From assembly GCA_964036665.1 (NCBI GenBank), contig OZ038531.1:5332168-5396167 (forward strand): a stretch of 64,000 nt of DNA, written 5' to 3'. Shown piece by piece: positions 34,026 through 46,156 of this stretch. Below the pieces are notes generated by a model that searched no databases, was not told the origin of the DNA, and was given only the letters and a program-made list of their open reading frames with translations. A program made the position numbers and the translations under genes. How positions within the stretch are numbered: position 1 is the stretch's first letter; the number at the start of each line of letters is the position of its first letter. The DNA is from Gordius sp. MW1 (Eukaryota; Nematomorpha; Gordioida; Gordea; Gordiidae).

Positions 34026-35149
34026 ATGTGAATACTTGAAAGAGAATAGTTTAATTTAGTATAACTTTTATTTGCATATCATTTTCTACAGATAATATTA
34101 TATAATTAATTATTTTAATATTTTAAGTCAAAGCCGAGTTGATAAAAACCATATGTTTTAATCTTTTAATTTTCTTTTGTCTTAAAAATTTGTTTTATCA
34201 TTATTCTTTATGTCCCATCCCTGGCCCTTAATAAATCTTTATCATTAGATTATCTTATTATTTATAATAATGGTGATAGTTAAAGAAGAACTCAAGCCTC
34301 AATAAACTAAGGTTATTCAACAAAAAGAGTGAAGAAGGAATTCAATGCTGAAATCTAAGGAGAAAAAGGGATAATAAGAACTTATGATGTTAATTCAATG
34401 AAAAAGGAAAGATTATTCTATGGACCCCAATTACAATAGTAAATTATTTCATGATGTTGAAAGGCATTTAGTTCACAGTGCAGGGATATTCTGACTTGTT
34501 TCTCTTGCCTATTTACAATGCGGGGAGGATAGGATTATTCCCAAAGTCCATAAATTAGGTAACTCAAGAAATCCCGTATGCCAAGAACACCCTAATACGT
34601 TAAATGAAAAAACCACATATTAATTCAACCCCGGCCACTAGCTTCCCCAAAACCCACTTCTCCAAATCCACACCCTCAAACCCTCCATATTTTCCGTTCT
34701 GACAATTTCCACTCCATCTCACCTTCCCAGCTAACCCATTCTTGGAACTAGCTTCCCCAGAACCAACTTTGCCCCGTCCACACTCTCAAACTTTCCATAT
34801 TTCCCCTACTGACAATTTCCACCCCATTTCACCCTTACAGCTAGCCCACTTCAAGAGTTTATTGAATGTTACACATTGTTGATGGAGCACATGAGAATGT
34901 CCAAGAACAAAACCAGAGGGAGCCTTCAATTTTTTAAAGGGAAAGATGCCGTATAGTATATGTGAATACATGAAAGAAGAATAGGTATACCTTTTATTTG
35001 TATATCATTTTCTATAGATTATATTATTGCTATAATTAAATATTTTAATATTGTAAGCCAAAGCCGAGTTGGTAAAAACCATATGTTTTAATCTTTTTAT
35101 TTTCTTTTGTCTTAAAAATTTGTTTTATTATACTGATGTTCCATCCCTG
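34026..35149. repeat. Two 190-bp direct repeats enclosing a duplicated 115-bp block
   Basis: 34026-34222 and 34958-35149 align closely (TATGTGAATAC.TGAAAG.., AAAGCCGAGTTG.TAAAAACC, CCATATGTTTTAATCTTTT, GTCCCATCCCTG). Between them lies a tandem pair of about 115 bp, starting CACTAGCTTCCCCAAAACCC at 34638 and GAACTAGCTTCCCCAGAACC at 34745. The outer pair could be LTRs of a small element or a segmental duplication. TG..CA ends are not evident. Confidence 0.75.
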
Positions 35150-35204
35150 TTTATGTCTGAGTTGGATAGGTAATATTGCATTTACATTTAAAGGAATATA
35201 TTTA

Positions 35205-35400
35205 AAGGGGATTGGGCTGTTTATTAGGGTAGGGGTTGGTCTATTTATTAGGGGAGGGGGTTTGGACTATTTATTAGGGGAGGGGTTTTGGACTGTTTAT
35301 TAGGGGAGGGGGTTTTGGGCTGTTTATTTTGGGAGGGGGTTTTGGGCTGTTTATTTTGGGAGGGGGTTTTGGGCTGTTTTTTAGGGGAGGGGGTTTTGGA
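35205..35400 (-). repeat. 27-bp minisatellite, open and proline-rich on the minus strand
   Basis: Seven or so units of GGGCTGTTTATTTTGGGAGGGGGTTTT and variants; the three at 35315-35400 are nearly identical. 27 is a multiple of three, so on the minus strand an ORF (35546-35274, 90 residues) reads repeated NSPKPPPKI after a start MNTRKKKRF and a Gly-rich stretch. This may be a real low-complexity protein or only the period. Runs of GGGAGGGGG could form quadruplexes. Confidence 0.85.
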
Positions 35401-35730
35401 CCAAATAATTTTTTTAGAGGGTTTTTAACAATCTGTGTAGGCCCTCCCTGGTTGCTACCATTTCTCTCCATTCCTGCACCGGCAACTACAGGTGCTTGTG
35501 CCATAATAAAAGTTATACAAAACCTCTTCTTCTTTCGCGTATTCACATATACGACAACTTTATTATAGAGTTTGTATATCTTTCATGTATAGGCAATTTT
35601 TTTAAATTTTACTAAGATAAAATCCGATAAAGAATGCAGTCTTAACTCTAACAATGTGCCTGTCAATAAATACTGTAATTAAGTTTGACGAATTTGCCTA
35701 GAGATAAAACAGTTTAACTAAGGTTTGTAA

Positions 35731-36756
35731 TAGTGCTGTAAATATTTTTAAAAAATCGAACGCGTTCAATCATTTACAAAAATCAAACGCGTTCACGTTC
35801 GTTTTAAAAAAAAGGAACGCGTTCACGTTCGTTCAAAATTTTATGATAATTTTTTTTTTAATTTAATGTATATAAATCTCTTATATTTTTTTAACACAAT
35901 ATATTAGCCATAATAAAAAATAATAGTTTTATTTCGATAAAATATAATATAATAGAGCCAATATTAAAAAATTTTATTTACAAAAAAATTTTCTTATTGA
36001 TTTTTAATAAAAATTGTTTTTCAAAATTTTCGTCGGATGAGCAGGAACGCTTGGCACTTAATACAGCATTAGCTATACTAAAAACCCGCTCCACAGGGGC
36101 AGATGAAGGGATTGGAGTATTATACTTAATAAACATACCTTTTAAAGTAGGAAATTTATTAAAAACATTATGCTTTGTACTTCGCTTCAAAAAAATTGCG
36201 ATAAGATATCATCCTTCAATCCGCCCTCTACTTCCTCGTAAAAAAACGATATTTCGGAATTGACAGTTCTTTCATTATTAATTCTAAGTGTTTCAATCCC
36301 TTCTTATTCTTTTTTAAGTAATTATTGAATTCGGTCCTTTATATGAAATGAGTGAAAATATTTATCATATTTTGGCCATGGCAATGTCAATTCATCTGCT
36401 GATTTTGAATATTCAGAATCTGAAGATGACGACGATATATTAATATGATTGTCTATATTAACCTATAAATTAAAATATAATTAACAATATTAAATTAATA
36501 AACTTTAATCTTATCTTCTTTTGCACGTGATGGTATGTTGAAAGTATTTCGGAATAGGTAATAAGAAAAAGGAAAAACAGCTGATTAAAAAATATAAGAC
36601 TTTAAAAATAAAAAAGAGTTTTTTGAAATTGAACAAACGTTAAATTCGAACGCGTTGATCAAAAAAAGGAATGCGTTCACGTTCAAAGTTTACCAGAAAA
36701 AGGAACGCCCTTCATCAATTTTTCAAAAAATTTGAACGCGTTCATTCACAACACTA
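35731..36756 (-). mobile_element. Deleted hAT, GAACGCGTTC word family
   Basis: Ends TAGTGCTGTAAAT and (inverted) TAGTGTTGTGAAT, with the exact 8-bp duplication GTTTGTAA (35723-35730 and 36757-36764). The palindrome GAACGCGTTC and the half word ACGTTC repeat about five times at the left and six at the right. A transposase C-terminus is on the minus strand. Confidence 0.92.
35978..36190 (-). pseudogene. hAT transposase C-terminal dimerisation fragment
   Basis: A 70-residue frame contains NKFPTLKGMFIKYNTPIPSS, APVERVFSIANAVLSAKRS and ENFEKQFLLKIN, the hAT C-terminal domain (Pro-x-S-S-A-P-V-E-R-x-F-S). The catalytic core is missing; the region to about 36430 may carry a few more decayed codons. 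Similar words (SSAPVERL.FS) occur in the deleted hAT at 8929-9767. Confidence 0.85.
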
Positions 36757-36764
36757 GTTTGTAA

Positions 36765-37209
36765 GTACAATAGAAGGTTAAGGACTTTTTCCTAAGACAT
36801 TCCCTGTTGGGACATGCATTTGTATGTGATTATTTTTCATTTTTCTGTTTGTACGCGTTAAGCCATTTTCCCCTTGCTCGTTTTACCCTAGCTTAATCAT
36901 TAGATTTTGGTAAATTATTGCATATTTTCATTTGCATGATTTACATTTAAGGTATTAAATATAAATCAATATGATAGGAATATATTTGATATTGAAATAG
37001 CAACTAATTATAGTAAATATAATATATTTTTGCAAAAAGTATAAAATTTGGCAATTACAGTTCATTTAATGGATGGCCCTCAGGGTGTGTGAATAATTTA
37101 ATAACACTTTTATCACTTTAGATTTTAAATGATTTAAATTGAATTTCGCAGTTTAGGTGCATTCGAATTTAATATAATTTCTTTTTCTATCATTGTGGCA
37201 ATTGTGCAA
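36765..37209. other. AT-rich stretch, nothing recognised
   Basis: No gene seen. Confidence 0.4.
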
Positions 37210-37597
37210 TCTTATATATAAAACTATGTTTGTGTGTATGTTTGTTTATATGTTTGAAAAACTACCAGACCGATTTGGCTCAAAATTTCACAGTTTATTC
37301 CCCATACTCCGCAGCATGTTTTAAGATTTGTTCAAGCCAAATCGGTCCAGTAGTTTTTGAGGAGTCAAGTTTTTTTGTTCTATACGTTTTGGCACTTAAT
37401 AAAGTGTCATACGGGATACTGTAAAATGCGGCAATCACTTAATAAAATTGGCACTTAATAAAGACGTCATATGACGTCATACAGGATACTGTAAAATGCG
37501 GCAATCATTTAATAAAATGTCAAACTTCATGACGTCATACAGTGATACTGCAAAATGCAAAAATAAATGGCAAAACAACGTTTGCCGGGTCATCTAG
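37210..37597 (+). mobile_element. Short non-autonomous Helitron (TC..CTAG), 388 bp
   Basis: Begins TCTTATATATAAAACTATG after an A and ends GTTTGCCGGGTCATCTAG before a T, matching Helitron termini and the A|T insertion preference with no duplication. Inside, GACGTCATACAGG.ATACTGTAAAATGC occurs three times, each with GACGTCA palindromes. A related internal phrase recurs at 62100-62190. Confidence 0.85.
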
Positions 37598-38440
37598 TTT
37601 AAAATAAATATACCTTATACTGTACTAGATAAATAACTATTTAATGGCAAAGTTAGTTAGGATTGGAAGGTAATTATTTAAATTATATTTGATTATAACG
37701 ATTTTAATCATATAATAAAATACGTGCATTTTGATAAACCTTATGTTCTTGTCCTACAATAATGCTGCTTTTATTGTTATTTTACAACCATTTAATATGT
37801 GCACAACTCTGTAAATAACAATATGTCGTTTATAACGCTATAGTAATTATGCAATAAACTCTATGGTCTATAATTGATGATGGTAATATCAATGGACTTA
37901 ATAGTTTGTCTTAAATACATTTAGGTCAACTTTGAGGCTTTAGCCAGGGTTAATAGGGGGTCTCAATATGCCCTAATATATAACTAAGTCAAATATAGGT
38001 GAACTTATAAATTTCTAAGTCTATTTGACAGATACAGTGAATTTGATACAAATATTATAATTTGCTATAAATTTAAAATTTTTAATCTAGCAATTAGTTA
38101 GTATATTTATTACATATAAGTTTCAGCTATAAAACATTCACAAGAGTACTGGCCTAAGCTCAAATCTAAAAAGTGTCAATAAACACCACCATATTCTAAA
38201 TTTAATGCATAATTATGCTATTTAATAAATTAAACAAAAAGCGGTACTTTCGTACTATACTCTAAATATATTTATAGTTTTTTAATTTGCACTTTCCAAA
38301 GAAAATGTTATCATTAGAAATTAGTTCATATCCTTATATTGTGAGTGAGATGTCGTGTCGCGCTAAATCTTTAAAATGTTTGTGAATTAAAGTTTTTTAA
38401 AAATCTAAAGGTTTGGATATTTTAACACTTATTAATTTTA
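37598..38440. other. AT-rich stretch, nothing recognised
   Basis: No gene seen. Confidence 0.4.
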
Positions 38441-38454
38441 ATAAAGTAGGGGAA

Positions 38455-38586
38455 AAATTCATTTCAAAGGCGAGAAGAGACGAGACCGAGATTTTCCTAG
38501 ACCGAGACCAGACGAGATCGAGATTTTCCAACTCGCTCCCGAGACGAGATTTTGCCTTCGAGACCGAGACGAGATCGAAACACTAT
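38455..38586. mobile_element. hAT-like end with GAGACGAGACCGAGA words
   Basis: Seven or so GAGACGAGA/GACCGAGA words separated by TTTTCC or TTTTGCC spacers. On the minus strand it begins TAGTGTTTCGATCTCG, resembling the TAGTG ends of the hAT at 35731. The other end is absent. Confidence 0.5.
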
Positions 38587-38599
38587 TCTAAACCCCTGG

Positions 38600-41390
38600 C
38601 ATGCCGTTATCACGCGATTTGGCACAATTTCGCTTGAGCAAGCTATTCGAAGTATCGGTTCGCCAGCCTAAAGTAATCGGCAAACTAGCAATATGGACGC
38701 CCTCCGAGCCGCTTCTATAAAAGCTCAAAGGACTTAAATCTAGATGGCTGAGGCTCAGAAGCAGCTCAACGACAACTGGAGTCCCTCACAGAGGCATTGC
38801 GAGAATCGGCCCTCTCTGTCGCTTACTTCGTGTGAATCGTCTGAAAAGTCCTAGCCTCAGTCAACCCACCTTACTCAGGGGTACCGCGTCCAACAAACCT
38901 TATGCAGTATAATACTTTGAATAGGTAAAACCCCACCTTAAGTGATACTACCGCCTGAGAGCAATTTACCCGAGTCCTCATCGTTTCTTATAGCTAACTG
39001 TAAATGACGGACACGAGCCAAGTTGCCATCTAATTCTTATACATCGGCAGCGAGGTAGTGCATCACGGCAACTAAGGACCGCCAGCTCCGACATGGCTAG
39101 CGCTGTTGCCCTTCCTTAGTAAACAGTGAATGCAATCGAGCTCGCGCCACTTAGATCGACTCTTTGCCTTCGCCTTTACTTTACCATTTTACCATGCCCA
39201 GTCATGATATACGATTTGAAAGTGAGATGGAGGAACAGCCTCGTTACTGGATGGCTTTAAGACGCCGTGGGCCTAAAGAAATTTTTCACGGTACCGACCA
39301 CCAATGAATGCAGATACGGGCACGAATCTGAGTTTGCCATGGAGAACCTCAGGAAAATAGATTTCCAAATCACCATATTATGTCCCGTCATCAAGTTTAC
39401 CTGGACAACGGTACATACAAGGTGACATTTTGGCCCGGCAAAATAAGCTTTAAAAACCAAAGTTTGACAACCTACGTCGTGGAATCTGTTCTGCCGGCAG
39501 CGGCAGAGAGCCGCAACACAAAAAAGGTGCGGCCCTGCCAGCCGTAAGGCGCCAAATTCAAAAATATTCGGAACGATGGCAACTTGGGCTTAACGGCCTA
39601 CTAGTTGCTAAGAGGGATGAAGATATCGGTCTCCTGCATGGCTCAAACGCATCGCTTAAATCATCAAGGAGACGAGTCGCGAAACCTTCTTCCCCTGCCC
39701 GCGCCGTTTCACACTTTTTTGTTAAGGCTCCAGAAGCGAGCGACGCCTTCACTCAAGACGAGTATTAGGAATAGATCAACGGGAGGGATAAGCTGACCCG
39801 AGCTAAACACAAAGCCGTCCTCGCTTCATGGGGGATCTTAACATAGTATAGGCTGATTTCGCACAATCCGCAGAGCCCTCTTACAAACAAAGTCCCCACT
39901 AACGAGTGCTAATCTCCGCATAGAACCTCAACATACAGTATTTTTCTTTACTTTTGCACATCTTGACTCTCTTCCCGCACACCAGTCAGAGAGAATAGGG
40001 TGTTCAATCATTGATCACCCTTTTTCTCTCCTACTAATGTACAAGAAGAGTTTAGATGTGCAAAAGTAGAGAAAAACGCTGTAAGAAAGATTCAAGAGAC
40101 AACGTTACATCCATCAAACGCCAATATCCAATGGATTTTAAAGTTACTTTTCCTAGATTGTCGTAGCAGCTGACGACGTAGAGACCTTTCCATGGCGTCC
40201 AAAAACTACCGAGAGTACGAGATATTGCTCGTCACCATCCCGCTCATGTAGGATATCTCAGCAGGACCACGTTTACAGCAAAAGTCAATTTAACGGTCTT
40301 CTTCTCCATACAGCTTTACGCAATATAACGTATGCAAGTGGAGTAAGAAGGCCTATCAATATAAAATCCTGCCCATGGGGGCTTATAATCGCCATATGTC
40401 CTGCAGAACGCAATCCTTAACCTCGTAAAGAATTCAGTCAACCTATCAAAGCACAACGTCTACCTCGACGATGTCCTCATCTATGATGACTCGTACGACA
40501 AATATCAGAGGATCTGGACGACCTCGCAGCGCTTGCCACGGATTGGGATCTCTAAATCAACCTGACTAAGTGCAGCATCAGGCCTCTGTTCCAACCACCT
40601 TGGACTCGCTTCGAAGCCAGCACCATCTGTGACAAAGAGACGACAACATTGTCATATGCGCTGATAATCTATTCTGCACTAACTTCAATGACGTAAGGGC
40701 ACCGAGACTCACACTCCTTGAAGCCCTAAGCATCCTCAACTACTTCCTGCAATCTCATCGAAATTCCAAGTTTCTTGCCAAGTTTATCGCTCAACTCACC
40801 GAGAAAGGGAACTCACACGACATGGACGAGACACAAGCTTTATTGAATGCTTCCCATGCTACGCCACACCATCCCCATCTATTTTCCCACTAATTGCGAA
40901 GCCTTTGTTGATTCCTCAGATCTGCACAAGGAATTGTTGTGGTCCCGGACTCTTTTAAACCTATTTTGACGACGCCGCACTTGTTAAATATCCAACACCC
41001 GAAGTCTACCACATCACCCTAGGGGTAGCCCTCGGAGACTTATACTGATACATCCTAGCCAAATCACTCGCCCATCGGTACCATCGCATGTCTACATTTA
41101 ACCTTTCTACTGCCAAGAAAGGAGGCCTAAAAGACCCGAAATCAAAAGACTCATCAGTAACTACGGTAAATATCACATACCCGTGCTTTTACTCACCATC
41201 TATTTTAACATCTGGACCCCCTCACAACTGAAAATCCAGCCAATCTGCCCTACGGAACCTGGAGGTCGCCTGGGCACTAATAGCCAACAGCATATTAACA
41301 AACGGCCAAAGGAACCTACATTCAGGAGAATCTTCTATCCAAAGAGCTCTTACGACCTGACTTGGAGATACGAGTTATATTTTTGAAGAG
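38600..41390 (+). pseudogene. Ancient Ty3/gypsy-like retroelement relic
   Basis: GC content rises relative to the surroundings. From about 40260 decayed pol can be read: TTFTAKV, VYLDDVLIYDDSYDKYQ (RT catalytic YLDD, near 40461), then LEALSILNYFLQSH..KFLAKFIAQLTEKG (near 40710-40810), as in the RT-RNase H connection, followed by ETQALLNASHATPHHP and scraps. Stops and frameshifts are frequent. The 38600-39930 part may be gag; I cannot identify it. LTRs are not visible. Much older than copies A-C. Confidence 0.6.
39936..40081. mobile_element. Tc1/mariner-type MITE, 146 bp
   Basis: Inverted ends CAGTATTTTTCTTTACTTTT / AAAAGTAGAGAAAAACGCTG, with TA on both outer sides (39934-39935 and 40082-40083). 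The arms pair for about 35 bases (TTTTGCACATCT..), and an inner GAGAGAATAGGGTG / CACCCTTTTTCTCTC pair extends the foldback. It lies inside the gypsy relic, so it is younger than that element. Confidence 0.85.
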
Positions 41391-41394
41391 TGAA

Positions 41395-42128
41395 AGAAAT
41401 CAAGGATTCTGTATCCTGCCGCGATATAGGCTATTTAAAACACGCAGACATAGAATAATTCCCATAATATCAATATTTTTCAACCCAAAACACTTCATTT
41501 TATTTTACAATAATTTTACAGAATACGCAAAATGAACTATCAACCATCGAGCTTCATAAGTATATATCCATATATAATAGGTCGACGCAAGGGAGGAAGG
41601 GGGTGGTAGGAGAAAAATGAAAAGCTTGTACATGACACAGACAAACATCGATTCATTCTCGCTTTTTTCTATTTTTACGCTTTAACCATTATTTTCCCTC
41701 GCACGTTTTATTTTTGCTTACTGTCATAATATAACTCCTCATGTGTGAAAATTTTCAACTCCAGTGGAACTTAACATCAATGCTGGGGCAATTACTTCCC
41801 TCCGGGTAGAATATAAATTATTGGGCCAGCATAGCTCTATGGATCTAGATTGTATTGAACCTTGAAATTATCCGAAAATAAATTTAAAATAAGAAAAAGA
41901 AGGCCTAGGGGGCCAGAATTTTTGATTGGAGAGGGGACCTTAAGTTAATGTATTTTTTGTTATAGGTTTTTTGTAATAGTTCTCAAATTTACTATAAGTA
42001 TACCATAACAAACATTCACAATCATTTCTATACACATTAAAAAATTTTGGAAAATATTTATTAGTTTTTCTCTATTGTCTGAAACCCGACAACACTAATC
42101 TTTTTTGCATATTTTATTTACGTGATAG
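41395..42128. other. Upstream of MDH, nothing firm
   Basis: Should include the MDH promoter. No repeat ends or clear core promoter motif are visible. Confidence 0.4.
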
Positions 42129-43822
42129 ATGACATTGTTGATAAACTTTTTGAAACATCCTTGTTTCTTAAATGCGACAAAAAAATTTTCATCATCAACT
42201 TTAAGAAATCAAAAAGTGAGTTATGTATAAAATTTTAATTGTGTTTAGCATAAGATTGCTATTGTTGGTGCAAGTGGTGGAATTGGCCAGCCATTAGCTT
42301 TGCTATTAAAGCAATCATATATGATCGATCGTATTACGTTGTATGATATTTTGAATCCACATGGCGTAGCTGTTGATCTTAGTCATATTAATACCCCATC
42401 AAAAGTTACATCCTTTACTGTTGGAGAATTACCTAAAGCCCTTGCTGATTCAGATATTGTGGTAATTCCAGCAGGAATACCAAGGAAACCTGGTTAATAA
42501 TTTTATGCAAATATGTCCTATTCATTTTATTGCCACTTTTGTAATAAAGGAATGACACGTCAAGATTTATTTCATACTAATGCTTCAATTCTTCGTGATG
42601 TCTGTGATATAGCAGCTAAAGCTTGTCCCAAAGCTTGCATATGTGTTATTACCAATCCAGTAAAATTTGCCCTTAAATTATCTTTTTTATTTAAATAGGT
42701 TAATTCAACTGTTCCAATTGCATCTGAAGTATTTAAAAAGCACGGTGTCTATGATCCCCGTAAAATTTTTGGTGTTAGTACCTTGGATGTTATTAGATCC
42801 AATACTTTTGTAGCTGAAGCTAAGGTATATCAGTAAAAATGTCAGTTTTTAATAAAAGCTATGGCGTATAAAAATCTTAATGTACATTATATTTTTAATT
42901 ATTCAATATTTTCTTCAACTTAGAATCTATCCCCTCAAAAAGTGAATGTTCCTGTGATTGGTGGCCATTCTGGTAATACCATTGTTCCCCTCATCTCTCA
43001 GACCACTCCTCCTGTGACTTTCCAGCCCCAGCAAATAAAGGAACTTACCAAAAGAATTCAAAATGCTGGTACTGAAGTTGTAGAGGCTAAGGCTGGTTCA
43101 GTAAGTGACAATCCAATAATTTCAACTTTACATTAAAATTTGTACTTAATAAACTTAAACATATAATTACAAAAAAAAATTGTTATTTGTTTCTATAAAT
43201 TGATTAAAGTTTTGACTCCATTATTCAACACACCTTGGTACGCAAGAGTATTTGATGGTTATGAAGTTTAGCCTGAGGCTCTGTTTTTGTCATTTAAATG
43301 TTCTTAATATAATTACTTTATTTATGTTATATACAGGGTTCAGCAACATTGTCAATGGCATATGCTGGTGCTAGGTTCGTTTTTTCAGTGAGTTTTAACC
43401 TTAACAACTGTTTGTCATTTCAAATTATTTAATAATTATTAATAGTGTGTTTGTTTTTGGTATTAAAGAATAATATAATATTTGAACATCTATTTAGTTG
43501 ATTGATGCCTTGTCTGGGAAAGAAGGTGTCATTGAGTGTGCTTACGTAAAGTCGGAGGAAACTGAAGCTAAATATTTTGCCACTCCATTGCTTTTGGGCG
43601 TAAGATTGAATTTAAAATTTTTAATCTAAAAATAAACTGAATTTAACTAGAACACTTTTTGAAATTCTTTGTTTAAACTTTTAGAAAAATGGAGTAGCGA
43701 AAAATTTGGGGATGGGAAAGCTTTCTGACTATGAACAAAGTTTGTTAAAAATTGCCATGCCCGAATTGATTGCTAACATTGAGGCCGGTGAAAAGTTTCT
43801 TGAGGGATGGCTTAAAAAATAG
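42129..43822 (+). CDS. MDH2: Malate dehydrogenase, mitochondrial
   Basis: Eight exons: 42129-42215, 42249-42492, 42550-42659, 42699-42824, 42924-43100, 43337-43387, 43498-43599, 43685-43822; 344 residues, near the 338 of vertebrate MDH2. Introns 33, 57, 39, 99, 236, 110 and 85 bp. The enzyme interconverts malate and oxaloacetate with NAD in the TCA cycle. Exon 1 is a matrix-targeting leader rich in basic, hydroxyl and hydrophobic residues ([20 protein letters not shown]..). The NAD loop GASGGIG lies at about residues 36-42, substrate arginines in IPRKPGMTR (about 108 and 114), the Asp-Arg pair in TLDVIR (about 177, 180) and the catalytic His in VIGGHSG (204). Every family block is present and in frame across all splices, so the gene is likely functional. 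I saw no AATAAA close downstream. Confidence 0.97.
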
Positions 43823-45038
43823 CATGTTGAACCTGTTTGTTAAACCTTTTCACATTTTCCTGTTTATTTCTTTAAAACACTTAAATTCTGACGGTTGATG
43901 ATTTCAATTTTTGTAAACCGATGATTTAAATAGTGCAAAATCTTTTGTTTTTATCCCTTTGGGATGTATTCAGCCTTAGATGTTACCTTGCCATCTACCC
44001 CGTTCATAGCTCACTTTACAATCTTTTAGTTGAATTTTTTTACCATAATATTGATTTTTGCTGTTTTAGCCATATTTTTCTTTATACCCTATTTGCCCTA
44101 AAAGAATATAGTTTGGTTTGTATTTAGTCCATTTTTTTATAAATTATACATTGTTTTATAGTTGTAAGAGGAAAAACACACTTTTTATTGGTAATCTTTG
44201 AAATCTACATCCAATAAGTTATGATTTTAAACATGGATTAGTAAGGGTTGTTTTTAAATTCTTAATTTCTAGTAATTATTATTTTAAATTAATAATTTAA
44301 TTTGTTATTTGTATTCGTTCATAAGATTAAGTCTTAAAACTTACTAAATATAGGATAATTTTTGGAGTGAGGAATACAATCTCTATAGACAGTTATATAA
44401 TATAGATGCCCTAAAAACCATAGCTTATGTAAATCGCTATTATTTTTATATGTCAATCATGCTTTAAACTACCATCATTTGATTAAATGTTGAATAGATC
44501 AAAAAGTTACTAATTAGCCATTAATCAACTAGAACAATTTTTAATCCTAAATACGAGGCTATAATCAGAAAAACTCAAGAAATAACTAGATTTATAAAAA
44601 TTATTTCCCCTTAAATTGTAGGTACGATCAGACTTGATTCTTATGTGTAGACAACTATTAGAATTCGTTAAATATCAGCGTAACAACTATATGTGGGTAG
44701 AGGCTTTTAAGCTGTAATAGTTTTACTTAAAGATGTCTCATTTAGAAATTAACACAAAAAAGCAGTGGCCCAGTTAGTATTTTATCCAGCTGGCGATTTA
44801 ACTTTATTTTCGATCATGTTAATGCGACTAGTAAAAAATTAGGGTAAACATTTTATTTGCACCAAATGAAGTTTATTAATTTTTTGCATTACATTCGATA
44901 TGTACTTATTTCTCTAGGCATTCAACGATCTATTTTATGGTTATAAATAATACAGGTTTACCTAGATTGATTTTGAGATCTATGCCTTAATCTCACATGT
45001 AATATGATGTAGAATTCTACACTGAACAATGTGTTATC
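43823..45038. other. AT-rich downstream region of MDH
   Basis: No gene or repeat end recognised up to the gypsy insertion at 45044. A 64-residue frame at 43933-44127 has no family features. Confidence 0.45.
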
Positions 45039-45043
45039 ATTTC

Positions 45044-46125
45044 TGTAGAGAGGTAATTGGAGTGCGAAGTGCCTCAGGGGATATATTATTTACCGATGTG
45101 TTGTCAATCAAATTATCGTTAATTGGTTATATGCGGAATGTATTATATACGTTGGATATACACGTTTTTACTCACTTTCTATTAATTGCTATGCAGTTTA
45201 TGGGCTCGTTTTTTGTTGTCCGTCCGTCCGTCCATCCCTATCTATTTGCATTGGGTATAATATTAGGTTGTCGATTTTTTAAATTAATGCATGAGAAAGA
45301 GGTGCCCCACCCCTCATCTCTATCTCCCTCGCTGTGTTATTTTTTAAATTAATGCATAAGAGGTGCCCAACCCCTCATCTCTATCTCCCTCGGTGTGTTA
45401 TATATAAGATTTGTTAAATTATCTATTATATAATAAACATAAATAAAAGTTGTTTACTTTTAATTGCTATGCAATTGAACTAGTTATATAATAAACATAA
45501 ATAAAAGTTGTTTACTTTTAATTGCTATGCAATTTAACTAGTTTTTGGGTTAGGATCCCGGAGTTTTTTTTGACTCTTATGATGGTTCTTGTTACTATCA
45601 TTGATAATAAGACTTTTTGGCCGTCCGCTGGCTGCTGACCAATGAAAAAAATGACCATTGGCCAAAATGTGAATCCGAGTTTATTTTTTCGTTTTTTTTT
45701 GACTATTATGATTGTTCCTGTTACTACCATTGCTATTATGACTTTTTGGCCGTCCGCTGGCTCCTGACCGATGGAAAAAATGACCATTGGCCAAAATGTG
45801 AATCGAAATTATTTTTTTCGTTTTTTTGACTATTATGATTGTTCCTGTTCCTACCATTGCTATCCTATAAATGGAAAATTTGTATAAATAATTAATTAAT
45901 CATTAGGCATTTAATACCCCCCTATAGGCATTCTCGCCCCTTCCCCCCTTTCTCGCCCATAAATTGCATAGCAAATATGATACATTTATACGAAGTACAG
46001 ATGAGTCGTCCCCCCTTCCCTTCCCCCCTTCCCTTCTCCCCCTTCCCACGAGGGCCGAAGGCACGAGTTTTTATTGTATCGCTTCGAAACCTGTCTGTAG
46101 TAAATAAAGATCTTCAACTCCAATA
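45044..46125 (+). repeat. Gypsy copy C 5' LTR (LTR 4), interrupted
   Basis: TGTAGAGAGG..CTCCAATA with an 886-bp insert after CTTTCTATTA. The 5-bp flank ATTTC (45039-45043) is repeated after LTR 5 at 52520-52524. This fixes the limits of the element and shows the LTR runs TG..TA rather than TG..CA. Confidence 0.92.
45185..46070 (-). mobile_element. HINE/Helentron-like element inside LTR 4
   Basis: Reverse complement of the family at 5133-6759, internally shorter (two to three core units, at about 45610-45860). It begins ATTGCTATGCAG and ends GGGCCGAAGGCACGAGTTT, the hairpin end. TTA or TA at both joints is shared with the uninterrupted LTRs, so the duplication is two or three bases at most. 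The 89-residue minus and 70-residue plus frames are repeat readings. Confidence 0.8.
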
Positions 46126-46156
46126 GTGGCGACGTAAAGGATCAGCTTACGCGGGA

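Noticed and set aside
43933..44127. 64-residue ORF downstream of MDH
   Set aside because: AT-rich composition, hydrophobic by base bias, no family features; MDH already ends at 43822.
45029..45352. 107-residue ORF starting in LTR 4
   Set aside because: It reads across the joint of two mobile elements and has no family features.
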